A stretch of DNA of 64,000 bases from Watersipora subatra (Eukaryota > Bryozoa > Gymnolaemata > Cheilostomatida > Watersiporidae). The stretch lies in NCBI RefSeq assembly GCF_963576615.1, contig NC_088711.1, forward strand, positions 20,430,182 through 20,494,181. The letters are read 5' to 3'. This document shows, in pieces, positions 24,201 through 35,021 of the stretch. Position 1 is the first letter of the stretch. Each line of letters begins with the position of its first letter. The notes beneath the pieces are model-generated. The model was not told the origin of the DNA, did no database searches, and saw only the letters and a program-made list of their open reading frames with translations. Position numbers and translations under genes: made by a program.

Positions 24201-24895
24201 AAATTTAGTGAACTGATGCCTACTGCAAACAGCAGTTGGATAATATGAAGGGAAATCTTTACTTTACGCTATGTATTAGCTTCCTGAGCAAATGAACTAA
24301 TGAAATTTGAACAATCTGTTCGCTGTTTTGCTGTGACTGGCTACAATCTGGCAAGTTTGCTGACAAACTAGTAACAATCATGTCCCGCTTTTAAAGACAC
24401 TCTAGATATAGACACATCTAGAGTCCTGCTTCTAGAGATACTCATATATATAGGCACGTTATGGGTTAATTTATAGTCCAATTAATTTTTTCAATTTGGT
24501 ATATCACTGATTAAATAAATTAAATATTTTTGAAATGTTGAAATAACATAACACTTGCAGCACAGATTTAAATGTTAGTGAGCTTTTTCAAGTTTTTCAG
24601 ATCTCACAGCCTCCTATGTGGCTAGTTATAAATGTTTTAACTCCATACTGTATTGGAAAGTCTCCATACTGTGTTGGAAAGTCTCCATACTGTGTTGGAA
24701 AGTGAGTCGTTAGATACTATTCTCTACCAGGAGTAAGTGAGAAGACTCAAAGGAACCACGAACACAAACCTGGCCAAGCTCTTCTGTGCTTATAGTCCCG
24801 CTACCGTCGTCATCAAACATGTTGAATGTGTCTGTTAGCTCGCTGATCTCCTCTTGGGTCAGATTATCTATTGGGTTGGACTGCAGCCCACCCAT
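19166..24895 (-). CDS. Troponin C-like EF-hand protein, complete
   Basis: Exons 24895-24770, 22442-22313 and 19383-19166 join in phases 0 and 1 to give 157 residues, the usual size for troponin C or calmodulin. EF1 loop is [12 protein letters not shown] (residues 28-39) and EF2 loop is [12 protein letters not shown]; both have full calcium ligands. The flanks [18 protein letters not shown] are typical troponin C/calmodulin N-lobe sequence. The C-lobe is degenerate: EF3 reads [12 protein letters not shown] and EF4 [12 protein letters not shown], with ligands at positions 1, 3 or 12 lost. The protein should thus bind calcium through its N-lobe only. The N-terminus MGGLQS has Gly2 and Ser6, the N-myristoylation pattern. 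A muscle troponin C role is likely but a calmodulin-like sensor is possible. Introns hold tandem arrays, a MITE and a LINE tail. Confidence 0.9.
19681..19740. repeat. 20-bp tandem repeat, three copies
   Basis: The unit is CAGTTCCTTAGTCTGTGATC, in intron 2 of the troponin C-like gene. Confidence 0.85.
20100..20254. mobile_element. 155-bp MITE with 23-bp inverted ends
   Basis: Left end 'ACACCTGCCATAACCTGTCA' continues as ACT; the right end is its exact reverse complement over 23 bases. It lacks coding capacity and lies in intron 2 of the troponin C-like gene. Confidence 0.88.
20905..20965. repeat. 14-bp tandem repeat (GTTATATGTTATAA)
   Basis: About four consecutive copies at 20907-20965, with decay at the right edge. 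Confidence 0.8.
21030..21215 (+). mobile_element. LINE 3'-end fragment
   Basis: The text 'AAAGCCTAAACC' and 'ACAGTCATTGTCAAAATGAC' recur in the reverse complement of 42190-42260, the 3' part of the LINE at 42160-43920. Upstream codons spell [13 protein letters not shown], a typical LINE C-terminal motif. This is a 5'-truncated copy in intron 2 of the troponin C-like gene. Confidence 0.8.
21222..21455. repeat. (GAGAGAGG)n array
   Basis: An 8-bp purine repeat with GAGAAAGG variants abuts the LINE 3' fragment. It has long spurious ORFs on both strands. Confidence 0.95.
21560..21705. repeat. 10-bp tandem repeat (CACTTACTAT)
   Basis: About 14 copies with point variants, 100 bases after the GA array. 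Confidence 0.93.
21995..22262. repeat. Triplet-based minisatellite (ACCAGTACCACTAGT type)
   Basis: Higher-order repeats of ACC/AGT triplets read as Ser/Thr-rich (+) or Val/Leu-rich (-) peptides. A block of about 115 bp is duplicated. It ends 50 bases before exon 2 of the troponin C-like gene and is intronic. Confidence 0.9.
22845..23283. repeat. 40-bp minisatellite, about 11 copies
   Basis: The unit includes 'GGGTAGTCAGATTGCCAGGA' and a variable ACCTCAGGGGGACAT part. It lies in intron 1 of the troponin C-like gene. Confidence 0.95.
24641..24702. repeat. 21-bp tandem repeat, three copies
   Basis: The unit is TCTCCATACTGTGTTGGAAAG, in intron 1 of the troponin C-like gene, about 70 bases beyond the exon 1 donor. 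Confidence 0.85.
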
Positions 24896-25689
24896 GCTTG
24901 TGGCAGTTTTATTCTGAATTTACTGGCAATTAGTTTCAGAAGATGATAGAATGCAACCCGATAGTCGTCTGTTGTGCAGTCTTGGCCGCAAGTTCTTTTC
25001 AATAAGCAGCTTGTTGGATACCTATTGTTGTTTCATTGATTTGAATTTGTCTGTTTTACTCGCATGCAGGTCTGCTGTCAAATACAAAGGAGCGCAGGTA
25101 CAACAGTTATACATCAATAATGCATTCATGTTGCTGAGATAAAGGCAATTCATAATAGAATGTGTACAGGCAATATACTAATCAAACGCAGCCACTTGTA
25201 AGAGAATGTATATCACTGAAAGAATAAATTAAATATTTTTGAAGTATTAAAATAACATAAGGGCATGAGGTGCGCATATTGTGCATATTACACACTGTCG
25301 CTGGCCACACACTGCTGCTGCCGACACACTGTCGCTGCCGACACACTGCCGATATGATAACATAACACAAGACATGTGCACTAATGTTAATTAAAACTGG
25401 CTATAATTAATAATCCCATGAGCAGAATTTAGCTTGAAGTCCGTGATGATGAGTTGTTTGTTATTAACATCGTAAAGCCTTGTTTATAGCATAAGTCTAT
25501 AAATTCCTGATGAGCTTTAATAGAAAACTATGAAATACACTATTATATACCATAACACACCTTTTATTTTTCAATAAGACAACTTTTAAACTTACTTATT
25601 GGGTTATTTGAGATTCACGATTTTGTCTGAGACAATTCATTGAAATAAAATGAAAAACATATTTTTTGCATCTTGATTGGTCAAATTTA

Positions 25690-27043
25690 TTTTTGGCTGC
25701 TATACTACATTGATCTATCTCCTGACTGCTATATTACATCGATCTATATCCTTGCTGCTATATTACATCGATCTATCTCCTGGCTGTTATATTACATCGA
25801 TCTATTTCCTGGCTGTTATATTACATTGATCTATCTCCTGGCTGTTATATTACATCGATCTATCTCCTGTCTGTTATATTACATCGATCTATCTCCTGGC
25901 TGCTATATTACATTGATCTATCTCCTGGCTGCTATATTACATCGATCTATCTCCTGACTGCTATATTACATCGATCTATCTCCTGGCTGCTATATTACAT
26001 CGATCTATCTCCTGACTGTTATATTACATCGATCTATCTCCTGACTGCTAAATTACATCGATCTATCTCCTGGCTGCTATATTACATCGATCTATCTCCT
26101 GACTGTTATATTACATCGATCTATCTCCTGGCTGCTATATTACATCGATCTATCTCCTGGTTGTTATATTACATCGATCTATCTCCTGACTGCTATACTA
26201 CATCGATCTATCTCCTGGCTGTTATATTACATCGATCTATCTCCTGGCTGCTATATTACATCGATCTATCTCCTGGCTGCTATATTACATCGATCTATCT
26301 CCTGTCTGTTATATTACATCGATCTATCTCCTGGCTGCTATATTACATCGATCTATCTCCTGGCTGCTATATTACATCGATCTATCTCCTGGCTGCTATA
26401 TTACATCGATCTATCTCCTGGCTGTTATATTACATCGATCTATCTCCTGACTGCTATACTACATCGATCTATCTCCTGGCTGTTATATTACATCGATCTA
26501 TCTCCTGGCTGTTATATTACATCGATCTATCTCCTGACTGTTATATTACATCGATCTATCTCCTGGCTGCTATATTACATCGATCTATCTCCTGGCTGTT
26601 ATATTACATCGATCTATCTCCTGACTGCTATACTACATCGATCTATCTCCTGGCTGTTATATTACATCGATCTATCTCCTGGCTGCTATATTACATCGAT
26701 CTATCTCCTGGCTGCTATATTACATCGATCTATATCCTGGCTGCTATACTACATTGATCTATCTCCTGGCTACTATATTACATCGATCTATCTCCTGGCT
26801 GCTATATTACATCGATCTATATCCTGGCTGCTATACTACATTGATGTATCTCCTGGCTGTTATATTACATCGATCTATCTCCTGACTGTTATATTACATC
26901 GATCTATTTCTTGTCTGTTATTTTACATTGATCTATCTCCTGGCTGCTATATTACATCGATCTATCTCCTGGCTACTATATTACACCGATCTATCTCCTG
27001 ACTGCTATATTACATCGATCTATCTCCTGGCTGCTATATTACC
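25690..27043. repeat. 29-bp minisatellite, about 46 copies
   Basis: Units read 'TATATTACATCGATCTATCT' plus CCTGGCTGC. The common variants are GCTGC/GCTGT/ACTGC. Stop-free reading in the plus frames yields a 198-residue ORF (26161-26757) with a 29-residue period, since three units make 29 codons. It has no gene context and I treat it as non-coding satellite. Confidence 0.96.
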
Positions 27044-27484
27044 AGATTGTTATAGCTTACACTTTCTTACCTTTAGCGCTTTATGCTTTAGCTCTTGTCA
27101 CCAGTAGTTAGACTAATGAAGTATTGCATGACGTTGTAGAAGTAGTCCTAACTCGGAGTGTAAAATTTATAAGTAAATAATAATAGAAAAGGCAAAAGAA
27201 GCTTTACCCTAAATTTACCAAGCCTAAAAATTGTTAGAAAATTTTGTTAGCACCACAAATGAGTTAAATGTTGTAAATAGACATGTTAGAAGGCTACTGA
27301 TGCCGTTCAGGCTCCTACCTTGTGCCTTTGCTAACAGTAAAATGCTCCCGGACTTGAATAGTTTGTTTTAGGGTTTGTAGTCAGATGCCTCGAAGCTATA
27401 GCGGCCCCCCTCTCAACATGCTCACTATATTTAATAATCTATAATGAACACTATTTAAAGAAGTGTGTTTTAAATACGTTACAG
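27044..27484. other. Spacer with no recognised feature
   Basis: This holds short AT-rich sequence between the 29-bp array and the possible exon at 27485. Nothing in it could be assigned. Confidence 0.4.
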
Positions 27485-27565
27485 CCAGGGCATCTATCGG
27501 GAAGCGCGCTGTGCCTATGGCGTCAATAAAAGATAGCCCTACCAGAATCATAGGAGGCAGAACCG
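27485..27565 (+). CDS. Possible isolated exon with an RIIGG motif
   Basis: A consensus acceptor (GTTACAG) at 27484 and donor (GTCAGT) at 27566 bound an 81-base open stretch ending DSPTRIIGGRTG. In trypsin-like serine proteases the activation cleavage falls before an (I/V)(I/V)GG tetrapeptide, so this could be the activation exon of such a gene. No histidine, aspartate or serine catalytic exon was found nearby on either side. The reading is a guess, and chance cannot be excluded. Confidence 0.28.
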
Positions 27566-28599
27566 GTCAGTATAGTAGATAATTAGCAAGCTCATAAACA
27601 GCTATAAATAGTATCTTTCTGTGACCGGCAGTAGTAATTAAAGGCAGAGAGGGATTGTATCACAAGTCTTCATTATTTATACCATCTATAGCATTCCTTG
27701 CAACGAGAAGCAAATGCTTGTCTTCTGTTTTTCATTACTTTAATATATTAGATGGTTTTATATAAGGTAATTACCAATATTGATCCCTATGACATCTGTT
27801 TACATTAGAAAACATAGCCTTAGTTTTAGCTTTATGAAGAGTTGCATTTAGAATCCAGTGAGATGTAGCGTTGTGCCACTCAAACCAATTTGTAAGAAAG
27901 TTTATCAACGATATCCCGCAACTGATGGCATGAAACTACTAGAGGAATTAGATTCAGGGAGCACAGAGTTGAGTACAGGAGTCTAGCATTAGTAAGAATA
28001 GGGTGTTTACCTTCTGGATTAGTGAAACTTTCTCTTATCAACAGCAAAAACATGGCACTGAGCAGAGACTGAATCAACTCAGACCATGTACGTAAAGCAC
28101 GTCTTTATAACAGAGACACATCAGTCCTCTAATCAATATCATAAAGATTGGAGATAAATTCGGAATAGACATTTTAAAAGATGCAAGAACAATTTACTAT
28201 AACATATGAAAAACTTACAGCTGAAAACTATAAAAAAGTACATGCAGGTACTTACTGAGTCTCTAGGAAGTTTGCAATTATAAAGACAACTGCTGTTCCA
28301 GCCTGCCAAATGTTTACTAATGATATTATTCCCTGTCTAGTAATTGCGTGCCGATGCTTGCCAACCTAATTATTGACTTGTGACTTCAATGCCTTCCAGA
28401 AAGAGCTTAAGTTACTCTTAAATAGGATTATATGGAAATCAATCCGAGCTGCAAGATAAATCTCTAGTGATAGAAATTCACTGTAGACCCAGCTGGTTGT
28501 CATAAAGTTACTTGTTTATAGACAAACAGGATGCCAAACTGAATAGGCTGCCTGGTGAAGTGCACTAATCAATGAGAGACTAAAGTGCCATGTTTTTAT

Positions 28600-28910
28600 A
28601 GTGTGAAGTCTTTACTTCTATCTGTTGTGTGAAGTCTTCACATCTATCTGTTGTGTGAAGTCTTTACATCTATCTGTTGTGTGAAGTCTTTACTTCTATC
28701 TGTTGTGTGAAGTCTTTACTTCTATCTGTTGTGTGAAGTCTTCACTTCTATCTGTTGTGTGAAGTCTTTACACCTATCTGTTGTGTGAAGTCTTTACACC
28801 TATCTGTTGCGTGAAGTCTTTACATCTATCTGTTGTGTGAAATCTTTACACCTATCTGTTGTGTGAAGTCTTTACTTCTATCTGTTGTGTGAAGTCTTCA
28901 CTTCTATCTG
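28600..28910. repeat. 26-bp minisatellite, about 12 copies
   Basis: The unit is TGTTGTGTGAAGTCTTTACA plus TCTATC, with C/T and A/T variants. Confidence 0.95.
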
Positions 28911-29852
28911 GTAAATATTTGATTCATTGAAATGAAAGGTCCTCATTAAACAGACTGCAATTTCTACTGCAATTCCTTCTAGCTGAGATCAGCTTCATTT
29001 GAAATCCGATTATAGCTCACCTCACAGATATGTCATTGATAGAAAAGTGACGTATGAACCAATGTTGAATTGCAAGAAATGATAAAGTTAGGGCACTGTG
29101 GATGTCAAAATCTTTCATACTTGTGTTACAATAGCAGTTGCTTTCAATAAGCCAACTTTCACACACACACGCGCACACACCACACGCACGCACAAAATTC
29201 TATACATCAATAATCGTAAAATGGTACCGGCGAGGTACTGGCACTTGTTTATATTCATATTGAAGAAAATGCTGCTTGATTTCTTCAATTTCGCTGTACA
29301 CTTACATATGTTTATTTATTGATGATAAAATAGTCTTCCAACCATAGAGTACAATTATATACTCTGACTGACTCTAGTAATGATCATGTCCTCCTCTAAA
29401 ATTAGAGCTTTCTAATATATCCAGAAATTGGCAGATGCTGGCCGATATCGGCAAATGCTGGCCGATATCAGCAAATGCCAGCCAATACAATTGATTTGGC
29501 TGATTCAGCAGCTATTAGGAATTCCAAAATATGGATCATAGCGAATACTGTGTCTTGCGGAAATTGCCTTCTCTTGACTAAATTTGAACTTCACTAATTT
29601 CTAGTAATACCCTTGAGTTCCTTAAGGGTCTCATATCTGTTGAAGGGTTGGTTAAGGATTTGTTCACTAGCTGTAGTACCATCCTTTAAATATACAAGCG
29701 TGTATTAGCTTCACACCAAATGGTGGTTTTGCCATGCTGCTCTATCTTGAAAGTGTGGTATGACAGAATTTCAATAATGGTATATGGTCCTAAATGACGA
29801 GGTGCCAATTTAGGATTTTTTCCTTTTTTCTAATGAATGACATTAACAAAAC

Positions 29853-30660
29853 TCAATCTTTTAGAATATATAGAGTAGGTTCTTCGGTTACTTTTTCTTT
29901 GACTATAGTCTGCCGGTCTCTCAGTCTTTCTCCTTCCTCTTTAATTTGAATTTTTAGTTCCTGGGCATACTGATGTATTGTTTGTTCTTGTGGTCTCTTG
30001 TTTGGTAATTTGATGTCGTCGGCAGTCATACTTCTTTTCCTAATATTAGGTAATTGGCTGTTTTTTGCAGTAGTATGTACGAGAGTAGCCCTCAGTCCCA
30101 CCATGATGACAGGTAACATTAAGTCCCAATCTGTCTGCTATCAGCCAACAAGAAGAGCTCTTAATGATGCTCTTAAAGTTTTATTCAATCTATCGACCAT
30201 CAATGTTGCTTGAGGTCAATAAGGGTTAGTTCTCATCTTTTCCGCATTTCTTATCTTCCCTAACTCCTTGAATACTCTTGATTTGAATTGTTTTCCCTGA
30301 TTGCTATGTATGTCCTCAAGAATGCCCAAGTAACTGACTACTCTTTCTTCAAGTGTCATAGCTAATGTTTCTGCATTCCCACCAACCAGAGGTATTGCAT
30401 CGCTCCATTTAGTGAAATCATTTACCATCGCTATCTTCTGTGTTTTTTTTGATGTCTTTAGAAAGGGTCCACATAAATTAATTGCCAACACTTGCCATGG
30501 TCAAGCAGCATATAAATGTGGTGTTTCTTTTGCAGAAAGCTGTATTGTTTTCTCATTTTGCTGGCATTTTTGCCAGCAGTCACATATCGTTGTGTATCAG
30601 CATGTCCTCTGGGCCAATTCCAGTCAATCGGTTGCGTCGATGTGGTTGCGTCAAATTTGA
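29853..30660 (-). pseudogene. Ty3/Gypsy integrase remnant
   Basis: Two overlapping frames on the minus strand cover an integrase. The region near 30600-30540 has the zinc-binding tail CDCWQKCQQ. 30491-30216 has the catalytic-core pattern NLCGPF, DFTKWSDAIPLVGG and then HSNQGKQFKSRVFKELG, where the second catalytic aspartate (expected TDQG) is replaced. 30119-29853 has the segment after the core, rich in charged residues. A frameshift separates the last two parts, and no reverse transcriptase is found nearby. The copy is dead. Confidence 0.82.
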
Positions 30661-31029
30661 GTTGATTTTAAAATAAAGTATTTTTCTTTGTTTATCAGTT
30701 GATTTGTTGTTTGTTGTGTTAGGCGATCTCAATGTCAAAATATTTGAAGATTAAAATCGACAAAAATTGATCGTGGTAAAAACGCTCAGAAAAAAGATGT
30801 GCCCAGACTTGCCCAGACTTGCCCAAAATGATGTATATAGCAAAACAGCCTGTCTCTGTCTCTCATATTCACATCAGCTATTGCGATAAAAGTCTAGTTC
30901 TACGCTGCTCTATTCACATACATTTTATTTTGTATTTGCTCGTGATTGCAAGAGTAAAATGTTAAATCTAGCTATAGATACATTATTATAATGTCTAGAA
31001 TGCCTTAAATAAGGATTATAATTAAAAAT

Positions 31030-31811
31030 TTGTCATAGTGTGGAGGACTGGACAAACGCTAACCATGCTCTTAGCTTTAGACACCGATATTCTTTGTTAT
31101 GACTTTAAGTGTGCTTCCTTTATATCTTGTTATGTAATACTCTTGTGTGTGCTTCTTTTATACCCTATTATATAATACTGTGTTTCTGGGCCTGCCTCAC
31201 AGGCCTGCCAGCGTACCCTTATATGTTATTATCCAGGCCTGCCTCACAGGCCTGCCACAACGCATTTGGTGTTACATAATCGTTATGTAAGTGGGCGGAG
31301 TGAAACCGTATATAAGGAGAAGGCACAGGCCATTGGGATTTTTACTTGTGAACTCGATGCTGTTTAACGCTGTATTGCATATGTGCTGATTATATATATA
31401 TATTAAATAGACTACATTTATTCTTACGAACTGATCACGTTTATGCCTGCCTGGTTGGCTTAGTAAGGATCATTCTGCCAGAACTGATCTGGCTTCAAGT
31501 ACGAACTGCTTGGGAGATACCTAAGGAAGGCTAGGGGTTGGCTGCGTTACGACCGGACCTGATCAGAAATGCGATAGCATTGGAGATCAGGCCCTACAGT
31601 AAGCTAGCCGGGACCTAGACTAGCCAAGATAGGGTCTCAGAGAGCAGGCCGTGTTAGTATTCCAAGTGAGCCTGAACTGAGGGCAACCAGCCGCGGCCTG
31701 ATCAGATCACTAGGTCTGTCAGGCAGGCCGACGAGGGGAAGGCCCAGTGTTCAGACTGCACCGACTTGTTAGGAAAGTAACGCTGGCTCAGCTACCGGGG
31801 CCAAACCTTTA
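31030..31811. mobile_element. Probable solo LTR or LTR-like block
   Basis: This is a G+C-richer island in AT-rich surroundings, running from TGTCATAG to CTTTACA. It has a TATA box (GTATATAAGGAGAAGG, about 31309) and two copies of 'GGCCTGCCTCACAGGCCTGC'. Layout fits a Gypsy-type LTR promoter, but no partner LTR or exact target duplication was found, so it could be another repeat class. Confidence 0.45.
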
Positions 31812-32248
31812 CAATATTAGTTCCCTCTAAATGCTGTGTAAACATCTGAGTACCGACTACAATTCTGCTAGTCTAAAGTAATTAGGTCATCGAGTTAACT
31901 TATTTCATTGCAGCCTTTGTTTCAGTGAAGTTCTCAGTTGCTACCTACACCGGAAACTAGTTACTAAATAAAATAAGCAAACTACATCTTTGAAAACCAT
32001 CTGCATCCCTAAAAAAGTCGTGTATAGTAAACGTTATCTAGTCATTATTAGTATCAATTTGTAGAAAAAAATTTACTGGTCACATTTGATTAGTTGATTC
32101 AAGTACAAAACAAATGGTTTTTGAGTTGACCGAAATAGTGAACGCAAAACAAAATCGATTTTTTTGAAATCAATTAACCCTCTAATTCTGGTAAAAGGTT
32201 AATAAAGCCATTCTTGCACTTAGTTGGCGGTTTGTGGCGTGAACTTAC

Positions 32249-32376
32249 CTGTTTCGACTTGGTAGTGTGGAGCATAAAATATTTTGAGTAGCTCTTAATA
32301 TTTGGTCCATTAGAATTGAGTCGAGCTATGCAAAAGTTCTTGTCAATACAGCTCTGATTACACTTCATAAATCTAT
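32249..32376 (-). CDS. Possible Cys-bearing exon
   Basis: The donor at 32248 is GTAAGT and the entry is phase 1. It reads RFMKCNQSCIDKNFC and continues open for 42 codons, ending TTKSKQ. Three cysteines in a CxxxC/C spacing suggest an extracellular fold. It may belong to the secreted-protein gene to its right, whose last visible exon would exit in the matching phase but for a stop codon. The acceptor is only fair. Confidence 0.4.
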
Positions 32377-32698
32377 CTATCAAACAAGGTTTCAGCACAG
32401 GTGGCAACGAGGCTATGATGTATTCAATAGTTTCCGCAAATCATGTTTTGCATTATCTTCAACAATATTATTTTATTATATAATTTTTACAAGCCACAAA
32501 ATTTTCATCTCAGCCAAAGGTTTTTATTGAAAACATACATCCAAGTCGTGGCCACTCACATAGTTTCAGCTCATATAATTGGACAAATTACTCTACTACA
32601 GTAAACTGAAACGAAACATATCATGGTTTGTGCAGCGCACATTCGTGTCTCTCTTTCCCCTGTATGGCAGTTTCCACACTGACACAATTGCTCCACTG

Positions 32699-32744
32699 TA
32701 ATACTTATATGCTGCTCCACTGGTGAAGCAGCATATAAGTATTA
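32699..32744. repeat. Perfect hairpin, 18-bp arms
   Basis: Arms 32699-32716 and 32727-32744, TAATACTTATATGCTGCT and its exact complement, with a 10-nt loop. Confidence 0.88.
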
Positions 32745-33880
32745 TGTAATCAATAAAACGAATGTAATAAATTTATGTCATTTATAGATATGTCATTCTA
32801 ACGTGTATTTACTGAAAGCTTTCAATTAAGGAGTTAGATAAATTGAGAGTGTAAAATTACAAAATGAATAAATGTTTAACAAAAGCATAAGTACGTCAAG
32901 CCAACAATTCGAAGCTTTGTTTCTGGGAGTTAAAGATGAGCATTGATCAATCCATTTTCCTCACTTTCTACAAGTGAGAATGAATGTAAGTTTTACTCAT
33001 AAATCTAATTTACTAGCTAAAACTGCCAAATAAAATTTGAAGCAAATATTATAGCTAGATAAAACAATAAAAAAACTATGAAACGATGATTGGTGATAGC
33101 AAACAGTTACAATTTTATTAATTAGTAAATATATTCATGGGTAGTAAAATTATTACCTTTTGTTTAGTATATATATATAGGAGACTCAAAGTTGAAGATA
33201 AATTTACCTCCATTCTCCTATCATTCTCTGCAGCATAACGCTGTTGACGCCTGTCAGCTCTCACCATAAGCTGTCTGCCTCAGTCTTTAACCACCTGATG
33301 CTCAAAAAGCTAAGTCACCTTCAATAGAACTGGAAGCATTGCTAAAATTTTGTTGTTTGTCAATAAAACGTGTCGATGCAGTAATCCAGTATCAATGTCA
33401 ATTAATTAACGATGTCGATGCGATATAGTAATTGAGTAAGATGCCTAACAAAGAAAATCTTCGAGTTCACAGACAATGCTTTTTACGAGTGATAACATTT
33501 ATCATGACCTATATAAAAATTTCGTGCTGATGATTGGCTAAGGAAGAGATAGTATATTTATCGCTCACAGACCCTTTCATAGACGTTCACTATATACGTC
33601 ACAAATAAAGCACCTGCTTCAATCTGAGCGCTTCAAAAAATGACTTCATTGCAACGCTTATATCTCTGGACAAGGCTAGTCTACCAAGACAAAAATGACA
33701 TCAAAATTTAGCTGATGCTTTAGCCTTATTTTGGTCTTAATTTCATTTGGTTGACTTCTTTGACGGAATCACATCTTTAGCTTCCACAATCTTTTCTGCA
33801 TAAGCGGGTAGTACTGGCACACTTCAATCTGAATTGGGTTTCCATCCTGATCGCAGCATAGTCCTGCCTTGGATGCTGTA

Positions 33881-34148
33881 TTGCTATAGCATTCCTCATA
33901 GGGTGTCTGGAGTCTCCTACCTGCCTATCTGGAGTCTACCCTGCCTCCTCGATTGATCGTGCTGAAGTTGAGTCGTTCGACTGTCATCTCTAGCTAGTTG
34001 TTCTGTGCGCTGTGTTGCTATAGCATTCCTCATAGGGTGTCTGGAGTCTCCTACCTGCCTATCTGGAGTCTACCCTGCCTCCTCGATTGATCGTGCTGAA
34101 GTTGAGTCGTTCGACTGTCATCTCTAGCTAGTTGTTCTGTGCGCTGTG
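33881..34148. repeat. 134-bp direct tandem duplication
   Basis: 33881-34014 and 34015-34148 are almost identical, which suggests a recent duplication. The pair sits just downstream of the gag-like remnant. Confidence 0.92.
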
Positions 34149-34211
34149 GGGTCAAGTTTACATCAGTACCCCTCCATTGTTGTTGAGGTCCTCAAGTAAA
34201 GGCTGACTCGA

Positions 34212-34493
34212 TCATTCAGAACTATTAGAGTTTCCTTTTCTTCTAGGTCTTCTCTGTCGCTGAGGACACTCTCTGTTAAAATACCTTATCTCCCAGCAGT
34301 TGTAACATACTGAATGTACTCGGTCAGAGGTGCCTGGCACCTGTCTATTATAAATTCTATCATAGGTTACATTTGCCTGATTGAACGCACATTGAGCCTG
34401 ATTTCTTCTTGTTTGGCATGTAAAGGCTGTGTCTGTCTGGTTGAAATTGTCACTAGGTAAGCTACACTTAATAACATTGATAGTGGCAACCAT
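34212..34493 (-). pseudogene. Gag nucleocapsid (zinc-knuckle) remnant
   Basis: The reading frame ends CYNCWEIRYFNRECPQRQRR, which lines up with a CCHC retroelement zinc knuckle (C-x2-C-x4-H-x4-C), but the histidine is tyrosine and both conserved glycines are lost. A basic tail RRPRRKG follows. Orientation matches the integrase remnant at 29853-30660, so both may come from one element whose middle was deleted or replaced. Confidence 0.6.
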
Positions 34494-34798
34494 ATTTTAC
34501 AAAAACAGGAAGCCAATGAATGAAAAAATTTCTATGATGATTGTTTCAATATTTTAGCAGTAAATGACATTGGAAAAAATGCTAGCAAAGAAATATGTGA
34601 ATGTAGATAAATAAAACTACTACAACTATTAAAATCGTATTAAATAGATATTACAAAATATTAAAATTGTATTTGCTGATACGTAATTATGTACAAGTAA
34701 TTATAGTGTAGTGCAAGTTGGCAGGTAATAACATCAATGGCTGTACAATGCCTGATGTGAACGTTGTGGCAGTTTTGATCTAAGAGCAAGATGACTTG

Positions 34799-34896
34799 AG
34801 ATCAGCTTCTTTGTATCTGAGGCTTGCTTGAGACGCATTGGCAGATGGTTATTCAATGCCTCTCAAACAAGCCTCGGATACAAACAAGCTAATCTC
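34799..34896. repeat. Imperfect 42-bp hairpin
   Basis: The left arm 34799-34840 and right arm 34854-34896 pair with a few mismatches, with GGCTTG and CAAGCC blocks at the centre and a 13-nt loop. Confidence 0.82.
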
Positions 34897-35021
34897 ATCT
34901 GCCATTGATGCTTTTTATATACATGTTTCATAAACAGCATAAAATTATCAAAATTATATCTAAATTTTAACAGTTTAATTTTAAGAAGTTTCGACCAGGT
35001 AAAAACTTTTTATTTCTTACC

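Noticed and set aside
26161-26757. 198-residue ORF as a membrane protein gene
   Set aside because: It is entirely within the 29-bp minisatellite, has no promoter, splice or homology support, and its length follows from the stop-free repeat unit.
34212-34493. Cellular CCHC zinc-finger protein
   Set aside because: The zinc ligand His is lost, the frame is short, and an integrase relic in the same orientation is nearby; a retroelement origin is more likely.
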